64,000 nt of DNA from contig CM051015.1 in assembly GCA_027704905.1 (NCBI GenBank), forward strand, positions 22,982,178 to 23,046,177, written 5' to 3'. Positions within the stretch are counted from its first letter, which is position 1, and every line of letters starts with the position of its first letter. Below the pieces are notes generated by a model, which made no database searches, was not told the origin of the DNA, and saw nothing but the letters and a program-made list of their open reading frames with translations. The position numbers and the translations under genes were made by a program. Of this stretch, positions 1 to 48,089 are shown one piece after another. This DNA comes from Muraenolepis orangiensis. Its lineage: Eukaryota; Chordata; Actinopteri; Gadiformes; Muraenolepididae.

Positions 1-115
1 ATAGATGGAATTGGACAACACTTGGTGGTTAGATTACTTATGGGCCATAGAACAGTTGATTTGATTCTGGTGCAGATCCAGATCCGAAGTTCTGTAGAGT
101 TTCTAGAGTCAATAA
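1..115. repeat. partial copy of interspersed repeat family B
   Basis: This stretch matches two other places in the window, about 14,265-14,405 and 46,540-46,660. All share 'ttggtggttagattactta', then 'cagttgatttgatt' and a run of 'gatccagatcc'-type words. A tail reading 'ctctactgagggccct' is kept only in the other two copies. It lies in a dock9 intron and has no coding capacity. The family is common in fish genomes as far as I recall, but I do not assign a name. Confidence 0.55.
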
Positions 116-423
116 AACAAAACAAAAATAAAATGGACCTCGATAGAATCAGTTGAGAACATAAATAAATGACATAATACAAACTGCAACAAAAATGATG
201 AATCATGACATCTTGATCACACGTCTTTAAATTTGGGATTTCAATGTTATTGCTATATTTTTTTATGATTTTAACAATTGATCAAAGCGATCAGCGTTCG
301 GCTGACAAAAGCGTATCGCCAGGTGTTGCCAGGCGACGCCAGGCGACGCCAGGAAGTGACATAATGAAAGTGACTCTCTGACTGTGACCACACCCCCCTC
401 CCCCGACGGCGGCGGTGGCGGCA

Positions 424-559
424 GAAGGAGTATGTGCGGCGCCACTCGGCCAATGTCCTGCGTTTATTTCGGGACTCGGAGGAGCCCGCTTTCCCGCCGC
501 GAGGCACCAAGCACGCCACCGTGGACTTAGCGTCGCTGTCGGGCTCCGCCATTCCTCTT
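424..559. other. exon-like open GC-rich island, unassigned
   Basis: The plus strand shows a pyrimidine-rich stretch ending in CAG at 423, an open frame of 45 codons beginning KEYVRRHSANVLRLF, and then a possible donor CAA|GTATAA. The minus strand is also open and starts with an ATG in good context (ggaATGGCGG). The composition (CpG-rich, codon-like) differs from the surrounding AT-rich intron. It does not match the part of DOCK9 expected here and I do not recognise the peptide in either orientation. It may be an alternative exon, an antisense first exon or a chance CpG island. Confidence 0.2.
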
Positions 560-829
560 CAAGTATAACCGCCACCCCCCCCCCCACCCGCCCTTGCTTT
601 TGTAGCATTTATGCGTTTTTCAATCTCACTCATTCTTCCTTGGTGAAGGAAAAAGGCGGGAGATTTCCCCGCTCTGGCGTGGAGGGAGAATGACTGAATC
701 CTAGATAGCGTTTTTATTTGTGTGTGCGTTTGTGTGGAATTCTGCATTTGCCTTTCGCTTTTAAGCCGTTTCTTTGCCAAATTATTATTTCATCCAATGA
801 CATGAAGCAGTAATAGAAGCAGCCTTATG

Positions 830-1011
<182 letters not shown>

Positions 1012-1901
1012 CCAATCAAAAAGAGGCCTTGCCTCCCAACAGAACAGGCTGCACTGTTAAGACCAACCCTGTCCTCATCCTTTCCGTGAAGTCGTCTCCA
1101 GCCCTTTTCATAGTCTACAGCGAGGAGACAATGAGACGGTTGCCTCTGGCAAAGGAACGTGCTTTTCCCTCTACTGCCAATCGCCCGGCCGTCTGTGGTT
1201 GACCTGCTGCTGCTGCTGCCGCTTACTGGTTCTCGTTTGATAGCTTTGGACCATTTTTAGACCTCACTTTTCCCATCTCCCCTCCTGGCGTGGACCCCTG
1301 CTGTAGGCCTGACCGTGTGTTCGAGTCCGGCAAGTCCTCTGCTAATGTGAAAGCGGGTGGAGGGATAGAACTGATAATGCCAGGAACCCCATTGCATTGT
1401 GGTTCGCATCTTTGGTCTGATGTTGACGCACACAGACCGCCCTACTCCATCATCCCATTGGGTGGTGGTTTTGGTCCTTAACATTCTACAACTATTAAGG
1501 GGGTATTGACGATTAAACAGCAGCCATGTGGGAATTTGAACAAAATGATTGATATGTATATTGAGTTATAGGACCAAATCATTGCAATATTATGAGCTGT
1601 ATCAATTGAATCAGATTGTAGGTTTGAATATTCACTCACCTTATGTGGTAAATTAGTTATTTACAAAATCCTGCAACTTCTGATACAAATTAAAAAAAAC
1701 GTTGGGATCACTTAGTGCTTGGTGGTAGAAATACACTAAATATAGTGTATTTCCATAAAAATTGCCAAGTGGAATTATTCTTTCACCGGTCACTTAGGCA
1801 GAGTGTCTGTCCGCTGAGTTTAAGGGTGCGCCGGGTGGTGGTGACGGTGTTCACCTTCATCCACCCCACCTCCTGACTGACTGACGTGTCCGTGTGTCCA
1901 G

Positions 1902-17950
<16,049 letters not shown>

Positions 17951-18203
17951 TACAAATTCGGTTTTATTTTCCATTCACCTTTAGTCACTTGATGTGTATT
18001 TTTACCCAGTGAGTGACAATCAACCCACACATACAATCAAAAGAAAAAGAAAATAACAGACTTAGTAAACTGAACTTCCACTTAATTGAATCGTTGATTG
18101 ATTTATTTATTTATTTATTATGTTGTGATCAGTTAATACAACATGGGGTGTTATCAGTTATCAGCTGTTATCATTTTACCAACAGGTGGGTTTTGTGGGA
18201 GAG

Positions 18204-18249
18204 TATAAAGTGTGGTAAGTCACTGGGAGTCCACACCAAGTGCTATAAA
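18204..18249 (+). promoter_or_regulatory. candidate TATA elements of slc15a1
   Basis: TATAAAG occurs at 18204-18210 and again at 18244-18250, 190 and 150 bp before the ATG at 18394. An ATTTATTTATTTATT stretch at 18,100-18,120 contains TTTAT words. These resemble CDX-type sites that drive intestinal PepT1 in mammals, which is inference only. Confidence 0.35.
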
Positions 18250-18393
18250 GCGGGACACAGTCCGCCTGTGAGTATCAAGGTTAAATTGATCTGAGATAAG
18301 GCCCCTCGACCATCAGGGAACACAGAGAGGAGTCACGAAGCCACAAACGTGACCAGAGAGGATTACCATCAGGTGTCTATATACTCCATAGCC

Positions 18394-27165
<8,772 letters not shown>

Positions 27166-27253
27166 ACGGCGGTCGACGTGGGCTTCAGAGGAGAGGGACT
27201 GCTCTGTTCTGTATCGGCTATACTGTACAATACTGTTATAGAATTGCCGTTTA

Positions 27254-27357
<104 letters not shown>

Positions 27358-27502
27358 TACATATGATTTTAATTGTGTTTTTTATGTGCAATGTTGATCA
27401 AAGCCTTGAGAGTAAAAATGAAATGTGTATGTTCTTTTCTCATTGGTTGGTGCTCTTAATATTCACACTTGCTATAATATGGACATACAACTTTTATATT
27501 CT

Positions 27503-27508
27503 AATAAA
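27503..27508 (+). terminator. polyadenylation signal AATAAA for slc15a1
   Basis: Consensus hexamer 338 bp after the stop codon, within 'ctaataaaaatatt'. It sets a short 3' UTR. Confidence 0.65.
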
Positions 27509-27734
27509 AATATTACAATATTAGAATATATTCTTATAACATAAGTTGTAAAGGGCATAAATGTAGGTGTTAATGCTTTGGAATGATTTTTTGTTAATTG
27601 TTTAAGTGTGTGTGTGTGTGTGTGTGTGTGAAAACATAGCAAACACAATGAAGTGACGAAGAATAGTGAACACTAATATTAACAAAAGTAAATAACTAAA
27701 TAATCAGGCCGGTCTTCAGAGAGTCCAGGGTCCG

Positions 27735-28020
27735 TGGGTCCCCTTGAATGAGGAGGAAGGCCGTTCCACAGGCGGGGCTCAGCCTGGCTAAAGGCCCGGT
27801 CCCCCAGGGGGAGGAGCTCAGTACCGGGGGCCCTGAGGAGCTCGGTACCGGGGGCCCTGAGGAGCTCGGTACCGGGGGCCCTGAGGAGCTCGGTACCGGG
27901 GGCCCTGAGGAGCTCGGTACCGGGGGCCCTGAGGAGCTCGGTACCGGGGGCCCTGAGGAGCTCGGTACCGGGGGCCCTGAGGAGCAGGCTGTGGGCTGGA
28001 GCAGATCTGAGGGTGTGGGT
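27735..28020 (+). repeat. 24-bp minisatellite with SacI, KpnI and ApaI sites in each unit
   Basis: From about 27,815 to 27,985 the unit GAGCTCGGTACC + GGGGGCCCTGAG repeats about seven times with almost no divergence. It lies inside a longer interspersed repeat ('ggccgttccacaggcgggg', 'ctggctaaaggcccggtcc', 'gctgtgggctggagcagat'). The open frame (EELGTGGP repeats) comes from the period being a multiple of three. Confidence 0.92.
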
Positions 28021-28044
28021 GGCGGTTTGTGGAGAAATGAGTTA

Positions 28045-28235
28045 CATTCCAGTCATTTAGCAGACGCTTTTATCCAAAGCGACTTACAATAGTGTGTTTC
28101 AACAAAGGAAGGTAAGAGAACAACTCGTCACCAGAAGTCAAAAGTGTAAGTTAATTTCTAACAAGTCTCCAAGAACTGAACCAGGGCTCAGGTAGAAGTA
28201 CAATAATTCAGGCAAAAGTGTAAGGGAAAAGTACA
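28045..28235 (+). repeat. interspersed repeat family A copy
   Basis: Carries the family core 'cagtcatttagcagacgctt' and 'ttatccaaagcgacttacaa', then 'gtcaccagaagtcaaaagtg' and 'ccagggctcaggtagaag'. It is intergenic between slc15a1 and stk24. Confidence 0.8.
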
Positions 28236-28369
28236 AGTTGGCAAATAATATATACAATATCTACCTATCTATAATATGTAATCTACGATAATTGACTTAG
28301 CGCTATGAGTAACAATCCGGGAAGTGTGTCCTGAAGAGATTAGTTTAATAAAAAGATAAATATAATAAA

Positions 28370-28780
28370 AAGATGAGCAATGACTCTGCAATCCTGACCT
28401 CCGTGGGGAGTTTGTTCCACCAAATTGGGGCCACAGGACGGAGAAGAGCCGTGACCGCGAAGATCGGCCACAAGGGCCCCTAAGCGAGGGGGCAAGCAGA
28501 CGGCCCGAAGAAGCCGAGCGAAGTGGACGGGTTGGGATGTAGGCCTTGACCATTCCCTGGAGGTAGGATGGAGCAGTACTTTTTACTGCCTTGTAGGCTA
28601 GCACCAAGGTCATGAACTGGATGCGAGCAGCTACAGGGAGCCAGAGTCCGAAGGAGGGTAGATGTGTGGGAGAACTTGGGGCGGTTGAACACCAGGCGAG
28701 CTGCAGCTTTCTGAATGAGCTCCAGGGGCCTGATGGCAAATGAGTTCTTGTAGATAGGGAGGTGCATATCACTCATCACA
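28370..28780. repeat. interspersed repeat of unknown class, about 400 bp
   Basis: Contains 'tggggagtttgttccaccaa', 'actttttactgccttgtagg', 'gctagcaccaaggtcatgaa', 'gaacaccaggcgagctgcag' and 'ttctgaatgagctccagggg'. I recall this type of sequence as a high-copy teleost repeat but cannot assign its class. It is partly related to the element at 27,735. No coding gene is supported; 28,780-29,100 is AT-rich with nothing recognised. Confidence 0.5.
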
Positions 28781-29089
28781 GTCCCAGTGGGATTCAAACA
28801 TACACACATACTGCATTGCACGTACAAACAATAATACATTAAAAAATATATGAAAATATAAAGTTTTTATAAAGTGGGCCGGAGAGTCACTGTGCATGTA
28901 CACTGACAGTGTAATATGGCTTTGGGGAAAAAAAAAAGCCATCCACGACTATTGAACTGTAATAATATACAGTTATTATTAGTAGCCTGTCTCCACCTTT
29001 GCCCATTGGTTTCTACACACTACAATTAAGTAAATAAAGTGTAACTTTTCTTTAGGGGGGGGGGGGAGTGACTGACAGGCCGAGCGTCG

Positions 29090-29480
29090 AACACGTTGGC
29101 TGTTATTGTTTTTTCCTGGCCTCTGATTGGTCCTCCCGAAGCAAAGAGCGGCGAGCAGCGAACAGCAGCAGCGTATCAAGATGGCGTCATAGTTCAGTCC
29201 GGAGAGAGAAGAAGAAGAAGTGATGAGTACGAGCCGAAAACCCGTTCCGTGATAGTGTTGTTGTTGTTGTTTTACTTTTATTTTTTGTTTTAAACACTTT
29301 TTGAATAATCGCAAGTGGTCTAAATTGGCGCTATGAGAGCGAAAAGAGCGCACTTCTGCACTTCAGTGTTTAATTCGCCAACGTAACGCGTTATTAACGC
29401 CGTCCCCCTCTGTAGCTGCTGCTAACGGAGCTAGCGGAGGACGAGCGGCCGGAGGAGACTGGCTCACCGGTCCGCTTTCA
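29090..29480 (+). promoter_or_regulatory. candidate stk24 promoter and leader, with a YY1-like site
   Basis: A GC/CpG-enriched region about 0.7-1 kb before the stk24 ATG. AAGATGGCG at 29178-29186 matches the core of a YY1 site, often at TATA-less start regions. If transcription starts upstream of it, the ATG at 29181 opens a three-codon upstream ORF (ATG GCG TCA TAG). The start site cannot be seen from sequence alone. Confidence 0.4.
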
Positions 29481-29597
29481 ACCAGGGACTTTTACTTTGA
29501 CCTTTTAACTTCCGTACCAAACGCGTAATACTCGGGTTTCCACAGCTGTCATTGTGTGGATAGGCGGACTGCGGTCGGTACACTGCAGCCTCCACTA

Positions 29598-30125
29598 AAG
29601 CCCCGTCCCCGGTGAGGAGCCCCGGACAGGACGACCGCCCCCCCCCCCCCGGCTGGTCCACCAAGCCCCCCCCCCCCCCCTGTGAGGAGCCCCGGACAGG
29701 ACGACCGCCCCCCCCCCCGGCTGGTCCACCAAGCCCCGTCCCCGGTGAGGAGCCCCGGACAGGACGACCGCCCCCCCCCCCCCGGCTGGTCCACCAAGCC
29801 CCGTCCCCGGTGAGGAGCCCCGGACAGGACGACCGCCCCCCCCCCCCCGGCTGGTCCACCAAGCCCCCCCCCCCCCGTGAGGAGCCCCGGACAGGACGAC
29901 CGCCCCCCCCCCCCCGGCTGGTCCACCAAGCCCCGTCCCCGGTGAGGAGCCCCGGACAGGACGACCGCCCCCCCCCCGGCTGGTCCACCAAGCCCCGTCC
30001 CCGGTGAGGAGCCCCGGACAGGACGACCGCCCCCCCCCCGGCTTGTCCACCAAGCCCCGTCCCCGGTGAGGAGCCCCGGACAGGACCCCCCCGTCCCCGG
30101 CTGTTCCACTCAGCCTCCTCCCGGT
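29598..30125 (+). repeat. C-tract minisatellite in the stk24 5' leader, 8 copies
   Basis: A unit of about 60 bp made of 'gaggagccccggacaggac', 'gaccg', a C run of 8-16 and 'ggctggtccaccaag'. The array ends about 20 bp before the start codon. Every unit carries a long C run on the sense strand (G run on the template), so the array could form i-motif or G-quadruplex structures. Copy differences are mainly C-run length. Confidence 0.95.
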
Positions 30126-30146
30126 GAGGTGCACCGTCTGACGGCC

Positions 30147-36366
<6,220 letters not shown>

Positions 36367-36387
<21 letters not shown>

Positions 36388-36653
36388 GCGGAGACCTCCT
36401 CCGGCCGAGGACCAGCTCCTCCCAGTAGGCGGAGACCTCCTCCGGCCGAGGACCAGCTCCTCCCAGTAGGCGGAGACCTCCTCCGGCCGAGGACCAGCTC
36501 CTCCCAGTAGGCGGAGACCTCCTCCGGCCGAGGACCAGCTCCTCCCAGTAGGCGGAGACCTCCCCCGGCCGAGGACCAGCTCCTCCCAGTAGGCGGAGAC
36601 CTCCCCCGGCCGAGGACCAGCTCCTCCCAGTAGGCGGAGACCTCCTCCTCTCC
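36367..36653 (+). repeat. 41-bp minisatellite containing the stk24 stop codon, 7 copies
   Basis: The unit AGGACCAGCTCCTCCCAGTAG plus 'gcggagacctcctccggccg' starts at 36367 inside the last codons (RTSSSQ-stop) and repeats at 36408, 36449, 36490, 36531, 36572 and 36613. The copies differ by at most a few bases. Only the first copy is translated. Confidence 0.96.
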
Positions 36654-37689
36654 GTCGTCCTCCTCCACCTTCGGGGACTCTCTGAGGAAGTGGTGTTGCG
36701 GATGTCTTTACACTCTGCAACATACAGGGGGAATAATCAGACCATTGGAGGATTTGTGCCCACTTTTGTTTGTTGGTGTGTGTGTGCAGTGAGTGTGAGA
36801 GAGATGATTCAATTGTTCTATTTAAATCTCAGGTATCCTGCTTTAAGTGGATTAGATCTCTGGGAGATGAACAGACTTATATGAGGGGGGGGGGCTCTAC
36901 AGACATGTAAATAAGCCCATTTATATATACTGAAAATTGAGTATAAAGTTATCACTTTTATAAATGGCCAAAATGCAAGCTGTAGATATTGGTTTCAAGG
37001 TAAACATTTCAAGGCAACTAAAATGGCCACACTTTAATTTAGAGATAACCTTGCTTAAAAATTACCTGTTCTTTTGTATATCTGCTTTTGATTTATTTGA
37101 CTTATTGTGAACCCTTTTACAGACGCCCTATTGAATGGTAAACGGTAGCCCTTTTTTGTAAGCTGTAAGTGTTTTTTTCGTCAGCTCTGTTTTTAGATTT
37201 TTGGTTCCTCACTCTTAATGCTGTTGCTTGTCCTTCGTACAACGCTGAAGAAGAATGTATCCACAGAAGGCTGGACCGTTAAACACTGGATAAGCGTTTG
37301 CTCCGGGCCTCTCGCTTGATGACACTGAGCTATGCTGGACTGTAGTTAGGCTGCTTAGTTGTACTTTTTTTATTTGATTATCCTCTTTTTAGTAAGTGTG
37401 TTTTAACAAATTGGATCCAGTGAGTTTTTTTTCATTCCAGTGCTGCCACTCGAGACTAGACCGCCTCGAGTCTTCCACTCGAGTTGCGGTCGTGTCCTCT
37501 GCTTTGACTGCACTTCGCATACAGACTTATAAATGCCTTTTTTTTTTTTTTTTTTAATGCCATAAACAAAGTAGCCATACGTTGTCTGTAGCGTGACCGC
37601 TTTGTGTCGCGCTATCCGGTCCGCTTGGACCGTGGTGCCGGGCGGACCGCTGGGCACTTTAGCTCCTTTTGGGGCTTTGTTTGGGTGAC

Positions 37690-38280
37690 GGGGGACCATC
37701 TGTAGCGGTGTGAGCCGGGTGTCAGTCTGTAGGTGTCTGTGAGCCGGGTGTCAGTCTGTAGGTGTCTGTGAGCCGGGTGTCTGCCTGTGGATGTGAGCCG
37801 GGTGTCCGCCTGTGGATGTGTGAGGCGGGTGTCCTCTTGTAGGTGTGTGAGCCGGGTGTCTGCCTGTGGATGTGAGGCGGGTGTCTGCCTGTGGATGTGA
37901 GGCGGGTGTCCTCTTGTAGGTGTGTGAGGGGGGGTGTCTGCCTGTGGATGTGTGATGGGGGGGGGGGGTATCCTCCTGTAGATGTGAGGGGGGGGTATCC
38001 TGTAGGTGTGTGTGTGTGTGAGGGGGGTATCCTCCTGTAGGTGTGTTAGGGGGGTATCCTCCTGTAGGTGTGTGAGGGGGGTATCCTCCTGTAGGTGTGT
38101 GAGGGGGGTATCCTCCTATAGATGTGTGAGGGGGGTATCCTCCTATAGATGTGTGAGGGGGGTATCCTGTGGATGTGTGATGGGGGTATCCTCCTGTAGA
38201 TGTGAGGGGGTATCCTGTAGATGTGTGAGGGGGTATCCTGTATGTGTGTGAGGGGAGTGTCCGCATGTGGTTGTGAGGCG
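37690..38280 (+). repeat. GTGTGAGGGGGGTATCCTCCTGTAG-type VNTR, about 590 bp
   Basis: Two unit types: 'gtgagccgggtgtctgcc' + 'tgtggat' on the left, and 'gtgtgagggggg' + 'tatcctcctgtag' on the right, 22-30 bp each and about 24 units in total. It lies in the stk24 3' UTR. Read on the minus strand it gives Pro/His/Thr repeats that are not a gene. Confidence 0.93.
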
Positions 38281-38971
38281 TGGCAAGTTAAAGGCTGCTC
38301 TTTTACCACACCTTCAGTGTAACTACACCGTATGCGTTGTAGCATACGAGACCGGAGAATGTCTTGTTATGCTTTTGTTAATTTTAGTTTAATCTGATGT
38401 GGTCTCATGTTGGGCTTTGGTTTGTGTACCATTGCTAAATGAAAAATCTGCAAACCTGCATAATTCTTCCTGTGTCCGAAACATTTGACTTTTCCTGTTC
38501 ACTGACTAGATTACACCGTTGAACTGGAGTAGAAAATGACCAACGAGAACAAAGTTTAAAAAAAAAAGTGTACAGTGCTACCAAGTGAGAGGAAGGAGTC
38601 GGTTATCGGCCACGTAATCAGTTATCTTCAGAAAGCTTCGGTGAAATCTAGACATCAACCCACTGAGTGCCACGGCTACGCAGCCAACACACACACACAC
38701 ACACACGTTCTAATGGCTTTGCACTTTGTATTTTCTTCTGGGTGATTAACAAAGATGGTTCTCTAATAACTAAAAGCCACATTTCAATAAAAGAATACTG
38801 AAGTTGTGATCAGTTGAGCTCAGTTTTGTCGGGTAGGATATAAATCCCATCCTTTTTTGGGTTCTTCCCCATGATCCAAAAATCAGTATTAAAGGTCATT
38901 TGGTTTGTTTTAATTGTGGGACACTTTGGGCGCTTTGTGATGAAGCTGAGTATTCAAATGATTTGAGGATA

Positions 38972-38977
38972 AATAAA
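38972..38977 (+). terminator. distal polyadenylation signal AATAAA for stk24
   Basis: 'gataaataaagttctaatac'. A proximal AATAAA lies at 38786-38791. Either could end the stk24 transcript. Confidence 0.5.
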
Positions 38978-40230
38978 GTTCTAATACAAATCTGATGTTA
39001 TTTTTACATTGCTTGGAAGATCACCGTAGACACTTATTCTGTTGCACTTGGCTGTCTAATCTTATAGATTGGCAGCACGGCTGCGATCAACATTTCCAAA
39101 GCCGCTTAAAGAAAAGAACCATGGAGAATATCAGCCTATAATACCTCACAGCAAGTTTTATTTATACATCCAAAAAAAAAAACAGGTCAAATTTCTCACA
39201 CTATATACAGATATTTCATACAGTGTTTATACACATATTACATCATTTGTACACAAGAAAAATATACATAAAAATGTAAACCTTTTGTATACAAAAAATA
39301 CCTTAGACAAAATTAAACAAAAGACCGATAACAAAAGGTGACTAGCGTTATTAGCTCCTCCTAATAGTCTTTAAAAACAGTACAGTACATTCAATGAGTA
39401 TAGGAATTTGTCGACCGTCCCTCTGAATTCAAGCAGTTTAAGTGCCTCACGAGCCCCGTTGGTTTTGTTCTAGGTGGTGGTGTGTCGGGGCGAGTCCACC
39501 GCTCGCTCTCCGTCCTCGTGAATACAGCAGTATCGCCGCCCTGGCTTGGCCCATCCCTATCCGACCTGAATTTCAGGAGCACTGTGTGTGTGTGTGTGTT
39601 TCCATTCCCCATCTCTGGGGCAGAAAGCAAGCCTGGTGTTGCTGCTCCATCTCTCCGTGGAGCGACCACACGTCTGCAGGTGTTTTTAGTTCATGTATTG
39701 TTGCCTCTTTGGAACCGAGAGAAAGAGCCGGACCTTTCTCTCTCGGAGGTGGACCGGAACCACTCTGGCCAAATGGGTTTCCCGACCAAAAATGCAAATA
39801 CATAGGTGGTGGTGGTGGTGGTGGTGGCCTCATCTTGTCCTTTACAAAAAAATAATAAATGTATGAACACAAACGGTCCCCGTTTGCTTCACAAAAAAAA
39901 AATTAAAAAAAATAAAAAGACCTTTTGGATTTCCTATAGCGCCGAAATACAGCCCCGGCTAGCTGGTAGAAATGTTGATACCGTGAATAAACAACATCAT
40001 TCAAAACTAAAAAAGAAAAACACTAAATGGGGATCATTTTAACTTAAGAGTGCACGTACATTTTTGATAGCCGTTAAAACAGCAACACATTCCACAACAC
40101 AGGTTCCACTTGTCAAATAACTTCAATCCATCGCTTATACTCAATAATTCACAGACAAACCCTCATGATAGAGACCGCTATTCTATATACCCAATACTCA
40201 ATGTCTGAATCATTTATATTAAATTTTATA

Positions 40231-40260
40231 TATGGTTATGGTTGTACTGCCATAACCATA
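40231..40260. other. perfect hairpin, 11-bp arms, 8-nt loop
   Basis: TATGGTTATGG, loop ttgtactg, CCATAACCATA. It would fold in the ino80d 3' UTR RNA. No function is assigned. Confidence 0.8.
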
Positions 40261-40408
40261 CTGCCTGTATGAGCATTTTGAGACTCAGGGGAGTAAGTGT
40301 TTTTTACCAAACACATTTAAGACAAAACAAAAGGACTCACTTGAGTTAGAATCATGCATCATTGACCTACAATTCACCTGATCCTCCCGCCTTTAGAGAC
40401 CAGAAACC

Positions 40409-40475
40409 AGACCTGTACGTCACCCCCCCCCCCCCCTCACCCCGGGGGGGGGGGGGGGGGGTGACGTACAGGTCT
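40409..40475. other. long palindrome with C/G runs and CRE-like arms
   Basis: Left arm AGACCTGTACGTCAC followed by a C run, right arm a G run followed by GTGACGTACAGGTCT. The 15-bp outer arms are exact complements and the homopolymers extend the stem to about 30 bp. TACGTCA/TGACGTA is CRE-like. It lies in the predicted ino80d 3' UTR. Confidence 0.85.
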
Positions 40476-41113
40476 CTGTTCATAGTGGGCCGTCCCTCCT
40501 TCCCACACACACACACACACAAACGATTACGCGTGTGTATCCCGACTAGACGGCTGAGTAAGTGCAAAGTAACCCCCGCCCCCCCCCCCCCTTTTTTTTG
40601 TTTTAAACAACGTTAACCCACTTGGTACACGACCCCCCCTCCCAGGAGATGTTGGCAGAGACCTGATTGGTCTATCCTAGTTCCTCGGAAACTTAGCAGA
40701 CATTGCGATAAAGAAAGAAAGGTCGGTCTCGCGACAGTAACATAGGTCCAAACGGGTTTCCTGGTCCGGATTCCAGAGTGCTGCTACATTGACGAGGAGC
40801 CCAACGCCTCACTAGAGTACGACCGTGGATTTATTGCTTTAAGAAACCAGATGGACTCTTTTACGGAGTCTTACTAGGCCACCAATATGGAGCCCTGCAC
40901 CACGAGGGTGAGCTCAAAGTCTGCCCGAAACGAAGAGAATAAAAACCCTCCGGTATATATTTACACACGCACGACATATAAAAACAGCCGCTTAAAAGTA
41001 ACTCTGGTGAATTCTCCCGTTTCCCGCGAAAGCTTGACAGGCGTCTATTTCATGAAAGTAGCGTGAAGCACTATGGGTCAGAAACATATTTCTAAAGCAA
41101 TACTCTACAGTGG

Positions 41114-41146
<33 letters not shown>

Positions 41147-41650
41147 GCGATGCGAGAAGAAGCAAGGCAGGATATGGTTTATCGTGACTGGAAGAAAAAA
41201 ACTGACTGACATCTATTGAGGCGTCTTAAGTGAATGAATTCTGAAGCGCTGCGTTTATCACCGAGACAAGAATAATCTCTCCTCAGGTCCTTCACACTCA
41301 GGTGAACACACTGACAGACTTTCCTATGAAGACACCCAAGCCCAAAGTCTGCCCCCTGCTGGTGAAACCACAGGGCTGCAGCGCTTGACCTCAACAGTCG
41401 GTTCAAGCTGACTTTCATCCCTGAAAGGACAGATGGCTACCAATAAAAAATAAAAATAAAAATAAGGGGCACAGGGGGAATAAGTTGTGCAAAAAAAAAT
41501 ATTATATATATAAATCATAAGTTGTGCACCATTACCACATTGCACACATAGCAGATGAAGACAGGTGGTCGACCGAAGCCAGTGAATTTGATTTCTTCTG
41601 GGGTGATTGTGAGGTCAGTCTCCCGGAGGCCCCGGCCAGGCAGCCCCTGT

Positions 41651-47840
<6,190 letters not shown>

Positions 47841-47841
<1 letters not shown>

Positions 47842-47867
47842 CACGTGACTCTTGTCCTTGAAAACAT
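47841..47867 (-). promoter_or_regulatory. ino80d upstream ORF overlapping the start codon (UGAUG)
   Basis: After an acceptor (cccctcag|CTGATG, exon starting 47870) the first ATG opens MFSRTRVT and stops at TGA 47843-47841. The stop's A is the A of the ino80d ATG. This is the arrangement used for termination-reinitiation in other mRNAs. An ATG in a weak context here could lower translation of ino80d. Confidence 0.65.
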
Positions 47868-48089
47868 CAGCTGAGGGGATAAATTTGGGAAGAAGAAATC
47901 AAATAAAATCAGAGAAACACCACAGATACACAACATCACATTATAAACATAATGGTCCGGAACATACATCTGCAGAAAAACACACAGGTCCAAGTAACAC
48001 ACATGCCACAGATAAACAAAAGAAGACATCCACTCTGTTGCAGCCCAACATTGTTTGTCTAGCACAAACAGACGAGATGGTTCACAAAT

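Larger units (their letters stand above)
36654..38990 (+). other. stk24: stk24 3' untranslated region
   Basis: Follows the stop-codon minisatellite and contains a second tandem array at 37,690-38,280, a T run at 37,540 and polyadenylation signals AATAAA at 38786 and 38972. No second gene is visible. The downstream signal lies about 170 bp from the predicted 3' end of the oppositely oriented ino80d. Confidence 0.6.
39157..41650 (-). other. ino80d: ino80d 3' untranslated region
   Basis: Runs from the stop codon (TGA at 41653-41651) to the complement of AATAAA at 39157-39162 (TTTATT on the plus strand). It holds two large hairpins (40,231-40,260 and 40,409-40,475), a (GGT)n run near 39,807, a GT repeat at 41,118-41,145 and A-rich stretches at 39,880-39,920. 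No other gene is seen. Confidence 0.6.
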
